DNA from: Betaproteobacteria bacterium
Lineage (GTDB): Bacteria; Pseudomonadota; Gammaproteobacteria; Burkholderiales; Burkholderiaceae
Direction of reading: 5' to 3'
DNA length: 14,446 bases
Assembly (NCBI GenBank): GCA_018969885.1
Contig: JAGWXN010000052.1
Coordinates: 1 to 14,446, forward strand
A program made the translations under genes and the position numbers. The first letter of the stretch is position 1. Every line of letters starts with the position of its first letter. Shown here in pieces: positions 10,501 to 14,446 of the stretch. A model generated the notes under the pieces. The model saw only the letters and a program-made list of their open reading frames with translations, had not been told where the DNA came from and did no database searches.

Positions 10501-13500
10501 GTTCCACGCTGAATGTTTATAACGGAACGACGCTGCTGGGCGCGGCAACCGAGGGGCCGTCCGGTACCTTTACTTTCACACCCGCGTCGCCGCTGGCCGA
10601 AGGTGTTTATGCGCTCAACGCCAAGGCAACCGATGCTCACGGCAATACCAGCGGCGCCACCTCGAACTTCAACCTCACGATCGACACGACTGCACCCGCT
10701 GCACCGGTTCTGGTGAGCGTGACCGACGACGTGGCGGGTGTGACCGGCTCACTGGCCAGTGGCGCAACCACCAACGATGCTCGCCCCGAGCTCGTATTCA
10801 CTGCCGAAGCAGGCAGCACGGTGCATGTGTATGACGGCAGCACGCTGTTGGGGAGTGCCACGGAGGGTCCGTCAGGCACCTTCACCTTTACGCCCTCAAC
10901 CGCATTGGTGGACGGCGCGCACAACTTCACCGCCAAAGCGACCGACGCCGCAGGCAACAGCAGTTCGAGCAGCAGCGCATTTCCCGTCACGATCGACACC
11001 GTTGCCCCGTCGGCGCCGACGGTATTACTGACGGAGGCGGCAAACAGCGTCAACGCGGCCGAGGCAACCAGTGGCAGCGGCACGCCGATCGTGATTACGC
11101 TGCCCTCCGACGCTCGGGTCGGTGACACGGTCACCACGGTCGTAACTCGACCCAACGGCACGACCACGACGCTGTCGACCACGCTGGGTGCGGCCGATCT
11201 TCCGGCGGCTCAGGGCGGGACAGCCAGCGGGAGCGGTCCGTTCACGATCAGTCAGGTGATCCCGACAAGCGAGCTCAGCAACGCCAACAATGGTGCCTGG
11301 ACAACCAGCACGACGGTGACGGATCCCGCCGGTAACGCCAGCACGGCGGCGAGCGGCGGCTTCACACTCGATACCGTTGCGCCCACTGCGCCGACCGTGG
11401 TCGCGGCCACCGTTGCGACGGTATTGCCCACGGTGACGGGCACTGCGGCCACCGGGGTTCCGCTGGTTGTGACGATCGGCTCGGGAAGCTATTCGGTTAC
11501 GCCGAATGGATCAGGACAGTGGTCGCTCGACCTGGCCACCGAAACGCCAGTCAGCGGCACGGCTCCCATTCTCGTCGACGGTCAGTCCTATTCGGTCACC
11601 GCCACCTCCACCGACGCCGCGGGTAATGCGGTCAACGATTCCACCGCGAGCGAGCTCACGATCCAACTGGTGGTGGCTGCGATCGCAATCACCAGCGATC
11701 CGGACAACCTCACCAACGACACCACGCCGGTGATCACAGGCACCAGCTCGCTTGGCGTGACGCCGGTGACCGTGAACTTTGGCGACGCGACCTACACGGT
11801 CACGCCCGACAGCAACGGTAACTGGACGCTCGATACGGGCACCGCCACACCGACGGCTGGCCTTTTCGCTCCGAACGTGAACGGCAGTAATGCAGTGGTG
11901 GCGAGTGTTCAATCACCCAGCGGAACACGGGTCACAGCCAACCAGAGTCTGGTGATTGACACCACCGCACCGGTGATTTCCGTGACCAGCGTGTCTGGCG
12001 ATACGGTGACCGCATCAGGTAACGGAAGCTTTGACCTGGCCGAGCGCGGATTCGATCCAGGCACCTATGCGCTCAATTCAACTGTGACGACGCTCCCGGT
12101 CATCAGTGGAACGACCGACGCAGAAGCGGGCCAGACAGTCACTGTGTCAGTGAATCGCGTTGACTACACTGGCACGGTCAGCGCGGGCGCCGGAAGCAAC
12201 ACCTGGAGCGTGACCCTGACCGATACCGCTGCCCGGGCATTGAACCACGGGGGTATCTACTCCATTGCAGCCCGAGTGACCGATGCGGCCGGTAATTCCG
12301 GCAGTGATCTCGACAACGGAATCGCTGTCAATGTAGCGCCACCCGATGTGCCGACGGTCGTCTCGCAAACAGCGGGCAGCACCACGCCCACGCTTACGGG
12401 CACCGCCCTCAAGAAAGTTGTTTCCACCGCTGCCGAAACCACCGCGGGCGCTTCGGGTACCGCGGAAGTCCAGACGCTTAGCAATCTTGCCAATGCGTTG
12501 GGTGCCAACCAGCGGGTGACGCTCACCGTGGGTGGCGTGACGCTCACAACGGCTGCGTTGGATGCAACGCCCACGGTTGCCGAACTGGCGGCGGCCCTCG
12601 TGGCGGCCAGCGGATACAGCGCCGCGCCCTTCACGGTGGCCGCAAGCGGCAATAATCTGGTGCTGACCTGGAAGACCCCGGGCGTCGTGAGCGATGTCGC
12701 GAGCCTCGCGAGTTTCCGCTCGTTGGAGACGGGCGATGCGCTCACCGTCGCGATCAAGGACAACAGCGGTGCGACGACGCTAGCGACCACGAGCCTCACT
12801 ATTGGCGGCAGCAGCTCGCCCGCCGGGCTGACTTACGACACGACCACGGGGAACTGGAGTCTGGCGGTCAGTGCTGCGGCCAACCTGGTGGCCGGCGGCG
12901 CTTACAACGTAGATGTCGCCACGACAGTCAGCAGCGGCGGCACGACGGTTTCGCGCAGCGATCTGAGCAGTCTGGAACTGTCCATCATTCAGCCGCCTTC
13001 GATTACCAGCATTCCCGAGGCCACCTCGGGCAGCGTGCTGAACCTTGCTGAAGCGCTGAGTGATGGGGGAACTCCCGTAAACGTATCGCTGACCGGCACC
13101 GGCGCAGTGGCCGGTCAGGTGTTGGTGCTGTCCTGGGGCGCACAGACCTTCAGTTATGTGATCACGGCGGCCGACATCACGGCGGGGGCTGCATCGATTG
13201 TGGTGCCCACGTCGGTTTTACAGGCGGAGACCGCGGACGGCACCAGTGAAACCATCCCCGTATCGGTCCGCTTGGACGGGGCGAGCAGCGCCAGTCAAAA
13301 CGTTTCCCTGAATTTTGTGCGGCCGGCGGCACCGACGATCAACGCGACCGCCTGGGCAGCCAGTGGCGCGGCCAATTCAAGCAACGTCAGCGGCATCGGC
13401 GAGGCGGTCTACGACATCAACTCCGCGTCTCACGCCACCGCGGGCACGGCTGATGGTGTGCTTTATCTGTCTGAAACCGCGGCCGTGGGCAGCACGATTA

Positions 13501-14446
13501 CAGCGGGCACGGTCATTCGGGTGCAGTTGCCCACCTCCGGAAGCAATCTGCCCGTGGCGAACGACAGCCTCACGGTGAATTTCGGTACCCAGGCCTTCAA
13601 TGCGGGGCTTATTACGTCCGCTGAGCGCACCGCGAACTATAAAGATGTCACGATTCCCGACACGGTGCTCCTCTCGCAGCCCTACGGCACCGTTTCCGTG
13701 TCGGCGCAGGTGATCAGCGCAGCCACAGGGAACCCGTCGCTCGCCAAGCCTGTGTCAATCTCCTGGGCCTGGGACCTGCCGCTTGCCAGACCCGCTTCGG
13801 GTCAATATGGCTTTGCGATCAACGGTGCATCAGCCAATGACGTGAGCGGCTACCAGGTCGCCAACCTGGGTGACTTCAATGGCGACGGCTATGACGACAT
13901 CGCCGTCACCGCACCGCAGAGCGACACCAATGGGCTGACCAATAACGGCGCGGTCTATGTGGTCTATGGCAAGCCCGGTCTGCAAAACGTCGAGCTGAGC
14001 AACCTCGCGGCCGGCGGCTCCAGCGAGGGCTTCATGATCCGCGGCGGGCTTGGAAGCGCCTTCCTGGGCTTTGCGGTGTCCAGCGCGGGAGACACCAACG
14101 GCGACGGTTTGGCCGATCTCCTGGTGGCCTCCGCTCAATCGGCAACAGATAACTTGCTCGGTTCGAATACCGGTAATGCCAACGCGCGAACCTTTGTGGT
14201 CTACGGCACCAGCAGCAACGCCACCCTGAACCTGTCGTCACTCGCGGCCTCGCAGGGGTATTCGTTACAGCTTGATAACGTCCGCTTTGGTAACGCAGTG
14301 TCCGCGGTGGGCGATATCAACGCCGATGGCTTCGATGACTTCGCAATTGCCCGCGGCAACATGACGACCCCGGCTACGCCCCAGGGTATCTTCGTGCTGT
14401 ACGGCACCAGCGAGGCGCGCAGCGGTTTGCAGATGGTCGACCGCAC
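1..14446 (+). CDS. Giant Ig-like repeat adhesin with FG-GAP propeller, partial at both ends
   Basis: One uninterrupted reading frame runs edge to edge; complete codons span 3-14444, and no start or stop codon of the gene is present. The 4,814 visible residues contain no cysteine, no hydrophobic membrane segment and no signal peptide. They form about 40 Ig-like modules with linkers such as DTTAPAAP, recurring ATDAAGN motifs and one conserved Trp per module, then FG-GAP blades from about 13806. In known Bap/BapA-like and ice-binding adhesins, such modules build a calcium-rigidified extracellular stalk that carries a binding domain away from the cell. A role in attachment or biofilm is therefore likely but inferred. 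Type I secretion is also inferred, since no RTX nonapeptides or transporter genes are visible. High GC and GC-ending codons are uniform, so there is no sign of a foreign insert or frameshift. No gene symbol is justified. Confidence 0.96.
1599..1934 (+). repeat. A5, shortened and divergent A-type Ig-like module
   Basis: This is the last module of the left A array and the most diverged. It opens with TVSLAEAPLGVSATEA and keeps the GGGTPLRVALPAEARAGD and VTRPNG segments and the closing TDVAGN. It is 112 residues, 11 fewer than A1-A4. The shortening falls where its neighbours have the SQGG...GSGPFTI stretch; here it reads DIVQGSVSLLIATSELV. This looks like an older copy at the array edge, with a small in-frame deletion and drift. 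A5 opens into the first B-type array. Confidence 0.88.
1935..2831 (+). repeat. B-type Ig-like modules B1-B3
   Basis: Three modules of 101, 102 and 96 residues start at 1935, 2238 and 2544. The B pattern is: SDSGVTGD near the start, then a (T/S)xDxTPTLTGTG strand, PGDTITVRDAAGN, a PDGSW turn with the conserved Trp, LPEGVN or LADGT, ATDxxGN, and a closing 'ITID'. B2 is a recognisable subtype in which the central hairpin reads TMPGTGEVLTATV. The same B1-like/B2-like pair recurs as B4-B5. This resembles the bacterial Ig-like domains that are common in large proteobacterial adhesins, with acidic residues at module junctions suited to calcium binding (inference). Confidence 0.9.
2832..3581 (+). repeat. 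D1 double module (D1a + D1b)
   Basis: D1a (2832-3218, 129 residues) begins TITSVAGDTVDNDPA and carries VFDANERGTNP, SGTTTAEAGQ, LALNHGNTYALTASVTDRAGN, and ends ANVAAPDVP. D1b (3219-3581, 121 residues) has STLTPTLTGSARK, SLTSGDTLSVTV, NATWAVTLAPGNL and SSTELHVN, and lacks the AGN motif. The pair is matched about 9.1 kb downstream by D2a-D2b, with the same order and many of the same motifs, so it behaves as a two-domain unit. D1 separates the first B array from E. Function is unknown beyond a predicted beta-sandwich stalk role. Confidence 0.85.
3582..3917 (+). repeat. E module, a D1a-like Ig domain
   Basis: This 112-residue module appears once in the window. It begins SIAINPVSPDSAG and contains ITGTTSAEVGATVTLT, TATVLAGASGQPNTF and SVTNRYGLAG, and ends in the linker IDTVAPSAP. 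The TATVLAG-SGQPN stretch closely matches D1a (ATVLAGGSGQPN), and SGTTTAEAG in D1a matches TGTTSAEVG here. E is therefore probably a relative of D1a that has lost the D1a N-terminal extension. The usual ATDAAGN is altered to TNRYGLAG. Confidence 0.8.
3918..4520 (+). repeat. B-type Ig-like modules B4-B5
   Basis: Two B modules of 100 and 101 residues start at 3918 and 4218. B4 has SDSGATGD, TIRDAAGR, QPDGSW and ATDSAGN. B5 has SDTGTSGD, the TMPGTGEVLTATV hairpin, ADGSW and ASDPAGN. The order (standard B, then TMPGTGEV-subtype B) repeats B1-B2, so the pair was probably copied as a block. B5 leads directly into A6. Confidence 0.88.
4521..4889 (+). repeat. A6, isolated A-type Ig-like module
   Basis: This is a complete 123-residue A module placed between B5 and B6. 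It reads VLPEAPLGVNRAEA, GGTPLVITLPADARVGD, VVTKPGGG, AADLPPAQGG, GPFTITQVIADSRLS, GAWTTSTVITDQAGN. It is exactly 369 bp like A1-A4 but far more diverged in sequence, so its length has been held while its sequence drifted. The following linker is unusual: TLDTTISTPVAALD rather than an APxAP form. Confidence 0.9.
4890..5189 (+). repeat. B6 Ig-like module
   Basis: This 100-residue B module has SDTGVAGD, TPTISGTGTPGDTITV, KDAAGNVIATASV, QPDGSW, SALSDG, ATDAAGN and the exit linker IDTIAPAAP. It connects A6 to the first C-type module and is close in sequence to B4 and B7-B9. Confidence 0.9.
5190..5813 (+). repeat. C-type Ig-like modules C1-C2
   Basis: Two 104-residue modules, 312 bp each, start at 5190 and 5502. 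The C pattern is: a TDD near the start, TG-L-AG, a TND(A)RPTLVF strand, TAEPGAALKVYDG, STLLGTATEGPAGT, FTFTP, LAEGSH, ATDxxGN and TVDT linkers. C1 is slightly diverged (FDGATLLGLATEG, ATDASGS). The TxDxxPTLVF followed by FTAEPG is the family signature. The C-C-A order found here with A7 recurs as C8-C9-A8. Confidence 0.9.
5814..6182 (+). repeat. A7, A-type Ig-like module
   Basis: This module is exactly 123 residues (369 bp). It reads SVTISEAAGGVNSAEV, GGVPLTITLPADAKVGD, VVTTPYGTPITLS, AADLPASQGG, GPFTIDQLIPTASLT, GSWTASTSLTDTSGN, and ends LDTTEPLAP. It is embedded among C modules. It matches A8 in the leading PSV/PTV plus SEA/TEA form more than it matches A1-A4. Confidence 0.9.
6183..7751 (+). 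repeat. C-type Ig-like modules C3-C7
   Basis: Five C modules start at 6183, 6495, 6807, 7125 and 7437, with lengths of 104, 104, 106, 104 and 105 residues. Shared signatures are TLVFTAEPGS, VYDGATLLGTATEG, GTFTFTPASAL, ATDAAGN and DTTAPAAP-type linkers. C5 has two extra residues where EGPSGTF becomes ESSSTPGTF. C7 is atypical: its strand reads ATPALSLTAEAGS and its tyrosine turn IYNGSTLLG. This is the longest run of one module type after the left A array, and protein similarity is high while synonymous positions differ widely. Confidence 0.92.
7752..8624 (+). repeat. F1-F2-G1 three-module block, first copy
   Basis: F1 (7752-8051) and F2 (8052-8351) are 100 residues each. Their signature is TTPVITGTA, then AGETL, GATYTV, a GSWSLDL turn and TPVSGT, then DAAGN and a late S-GEL or TNEL strand. 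F2 adds FANNQSYPVTA and ends IDLNALSAQ with no APxAP linker, fusing straight into G1. G1 (8352-8624, 91 residues) resembles a shortened B module: SDSGIAGDRIT, DDTPRIEG, TGPGATVTI, GAWGVDTSQL, but LTITDSASKTT replaces ATDAAGN. The same three-module order recurs at 9525-10394. Confidence 0.9.
8625..9524 (+). repeat. B-type Ig-like modules B7-B9, 300-bp period
   Basis: Three modules of exactly 100 residues start at 8625, 8925 and 9225. Each reads SDxGxxGD, TPTLSGTGxPGDTITV, a KDAxGN-like hairpin, TVQPDGTWSATP, an ITATDPxGN-type motif, and ITIDTTAPAAP linkers. B7 has a variant hairpin (KDAQGSTVA) and ATDPHGN. They sit between the two F-F-G blocks. The exact length conservation suggests recent tandem duplication or strong length constraint. 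Confidence 0.92.
9525..10394 (+). repeat. F3-F4-G2 three-module block, second copy
   Basis: F3 (9525-9821, 99 residues), F4 (9822-10121, 100 residues) and G2 (10122-10394, 91 residues) repeat F1-F2-G1 in the same order. F4 keeps the F2 hallmarks ATYSVTPASDG, WSLDLQT, FANNQQYPVTA and IDLNALSAQLA, with no Pro-rich linker before G2. G2 keeps GDRIT, DDTPTIEG, TGPGATVTL, VDTSQL and ITDSLNKT. G1 and G2 are both exactly 273 bp. F3 ends with a normal DTQAPAAP linker. Confidence 0.9.
10395..11018 (+). repeat. C-type Ig-like modules C8-C9
   Basis: Two 312-bp modules start at 10395 and 10707. C8 has VSVTDNVPTSTG, DDTTPTLVFTAEPGS, VYNGTTLLGAATEGPS, KATDAHGN and the linker IDTTAPAAP. C9 has VSVTDDVAGVTG, NDARPELVFTAEAGS, VYDGSTLLGSATEGPS and KATDAAGN followed by a short serine run (SSSSSS). 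Together with A8 they repeat the C1-C2-A7 arrangement about 5.2 kb upstream. Confidence 0.9.
11019..11393 (+). repeat. A8, A-type Ig-like module
   Basis: This 125-residue A module reads TVLLTEAANSVNAAEA, GTPIVITLPSDARVGD, VVTRPNGTTTTLS, AADLPAAQGG, GPFTISQVIPTSELS, then NANNGAWTTSTTVTDPAGN, and ends DTVAPTAP. It is two residues longer than the 123-residue standard because of the extra NN before the GAW turn. It is the last typical A module before the C-terminal part. Confidence 0.9.
11394..11972 (+). repeat. F-type Ig-like modules F5-F6, divergent
   Basis: F5 (11394-11669, 92 residues) keeps LPTVTGTAATGVPL, GSYSVTPNGSGQ, WSLDLAT, TPVSGT, YSVTATSTDAAGN and SELTIQL. F6 (11670-11972, 101 residues) keeps TNDTTPVITGTSS, ATYTVTPDSNGN, WTLDTGTATP and a closing VIDTTAP, but has lost the AGN motif. 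F5 runs into F6 without an APxAP linker, much as F2 and F4 run into G1 and G2. No G module follows here; the D2 double module does. Confidence 0.82.
11973..12998 (+). repeat. D2 double module (D2a + enlarged D2b)
   Basis: D2a (11973-12353, 127 residues) mirrors D1a: SVTSVSGDTVTASGN, SFDLAERGFDPG, SGTTDAEAGQTVTVSV, RALNHGGIYSIAARVTDAAGN, and ends NVAPPDVP. D2b (12354-12998, 215 residues) mirrors D1b at both ends: TTPTLTGTALKK at the start, then SLETGDALTVAI, TTGNWSLAVSAA and SSLELSI near the end. It is 94 residues longer than D1b because of extra sequence between those parts. D2 marks the end of the regular stalk and is followed by the atypical H and I modules. Confidence 0.85.
12417..12719 (+). 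other. Extra ~94-residue segment within D2b, flagellin-IN-like
   Basis: Aligning D2b with D1b leaves about 94 residues here with no counterpart (boundaries approximate). The segment starts with a Thr/Ala-rich stretch (STAAETTAGASGTAEV). It then has VTLTVGGVTLTTAAL, a probable helix TVAELAAALVAASG, and FTVAASGNNLVLTWK. A strand, an 'xLAAAL(N/V)A' helix and an 'A..xxNxLxLT' strand recall the flagellin/hook IN motif that also occurs inside other large surface proteins. The resemblance is by eye only and weak. The frame is intact and base composition matches the surroundings. Confidence 0.55.
12999..13334 (+). repeat. H module, degenerate A-like Ig domain
   Basis: This 112-residue module begins SITSIPEATSGSVLNLAEAL and continues SDGGTPVNVSL, GQVLVLSWGAQTF, VITAADITAG, SIVVPTSVL and ETIPVSVRL. 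The EA...LAEAxSxGGTPVxVxL opening parallels the A modules. The GxxLxxxWGxQ...ITAADI...VxVPxxxL layout is a known variant in giant Ig-repeat adhesins. It lacks the TDxAGN motif and the APxAP linker, ending instead LNFVRPAAP. Confidence 0.75.
13335..13805 (+). other. I region, unrecognised beta-rich domain before the propeller
   Basis: About 157 residues join the stalk to the FG-GAP region. The first part (TINATAWAASG, NVSGIGEAVYDINSA, GVLYLSETAAVG) has no parallel in the window. The second part (DSLTVNFGTQAF, LITSAERT, VTIPDTVLL, YGTVSVSAQV) follows the same order of motifs as H: a (W/F)GxQxF turn, an ITxAE/ITAAD step, a V-x-(V/I)-P strand and a final V-x-V-x-A strand. I may therefore be an A/H-type Ig domain with a unique N-terminal extension. 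It ends SISWAWDLPLARPASG. I do not recognise a specific family. Confidence 0.6.
13806..14446 (+). other. FG-GAP / integrin-alpha-type beta-propeller blades, incomplete
   Basis: At least three FG-GAP repeats are visible. Calcium-cage loops are DFNGDGYDD (13872-13898), DTNGDGLAD (14091-14117) and DINADGFDD (14313-14339), spaced 73 and 74 residues apart. Each is preceded by a V-A/S-x-x-G-D strand (SGYQVANLGD, FAVSSAGD, NAVSAVGD) and followed by a hydrophobic strand (DIAVTAP, LLVASAQ, FAIARGN), then a VVYG or VLYG strand. The cage Asp/Asn residues at positions 1, 3, 5 and 9 are retained in all three; the third blade has Ala for Gly at position 4. Integrin-like propellers usually have seven blades, so more are expected past the right edge. 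This is probably a ligand-binding or distal domain, but its target is unknown. Confidence 0.92.

Noticed and set aside
13527..13541. LPTSG, resembling a sortase LPxTG signal.
   Set aside because: It is internal, with no following hydrophobic segment or positive tail, and the protein continues for more than 300 residues.
13872..14339. Asp/Gly-rich NGDG motifs that could be RTX calcium nonapeptides.
   Set aside because: The motifs are single D-x-N-x-D-G-x-x-D cages about 73 residues apart, which is the FG-GAP pattern; no tandem GGxGxDxxx repeats occur.
1..14446. Mobile element, tRNA, rRNA, promoter or terminator within the window.
   Set aside because: The reading frame is unbroken, there is no intergenic space, and I saw no transposase motifs, terminal inverted repeats or structured-RNA signatures.

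Overview
The whole 14,446-base window lies inside a single, extremely long protein-coding gene on the + strand. Frame 3 (codons starting at positions divisible by 3) reads 4,814 codons without a stop, from position 3 to 14,444. Neither the start codon nor the stop codon is in the window, so both protein ends are missing. I found no second gene, RNA gene, mobile element, CRISPR array, promoter or terminator, and there is no intergenic DNA. Nucleotide and residue positions convert simply: window residue r is encoded at 3r.

The product is a giant, cysteine-free, Thr/Ala/Gly/Val/Asp-rich surface protein of the Bap/BapA/large-adhesin kind. Almost all of it is a stalk of roughly 40 tandem bacterial Ig-like modules, each about 91-129 residues, joined by linkers such as 'DTTAPAAP'. 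Most modules keep an 'ATDAAGN'-type motif and one tryptophan in 'DGSWS' or 'GAWTTST'. The modules fall into recognisable families, called A to I here. Their order is: A(partial)-A1-A2-A3-A4-A5 / B1-B2-B3 / D1a-D1b / E / B4-B5-A6-B6 / C1-C2-A7-C3-C4-C5-C6-C7 / F1-F2-G1 / B7-B8-B9 / F3-F4-G2 / C8-C9-A8 / F5-F6 / D2a-D2b (carrying an extra ~94 residues) / H / I / FG-GAP blades. Several multi-module blocks (F-F-G, C-C-A, B-B and D) occur twice, so the stalk grew by block duplication as well as single-module duplication.

From about 13,806 the protein changes from Ig-like stalk to an integrin-alpha-like FG-GAP beta-propeller. Three blades with calcium-cage motifs are visible (DFNGDGYDD, DTNGDGLAD, DINADGFDD), and the domain continues past the right edge.

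Host: high G+C, strongly GC-ending codons and a Bap-like giant adhesin suggest a Gram-negative bacterium, most plausibly a proteobacterium. This is inference; nothing in the window fixes the taxon. Likely role (family knowledge plus inference): a calcium-stiffened extracellular fibre for surface attachment, cell-cell adhesion or biofilm formation, probably secreted by a type I system. The parts that would prove this (N-terminal retention module, C-terminal RTX/secretion signal, neighbouring transporter genes) are outside the window.
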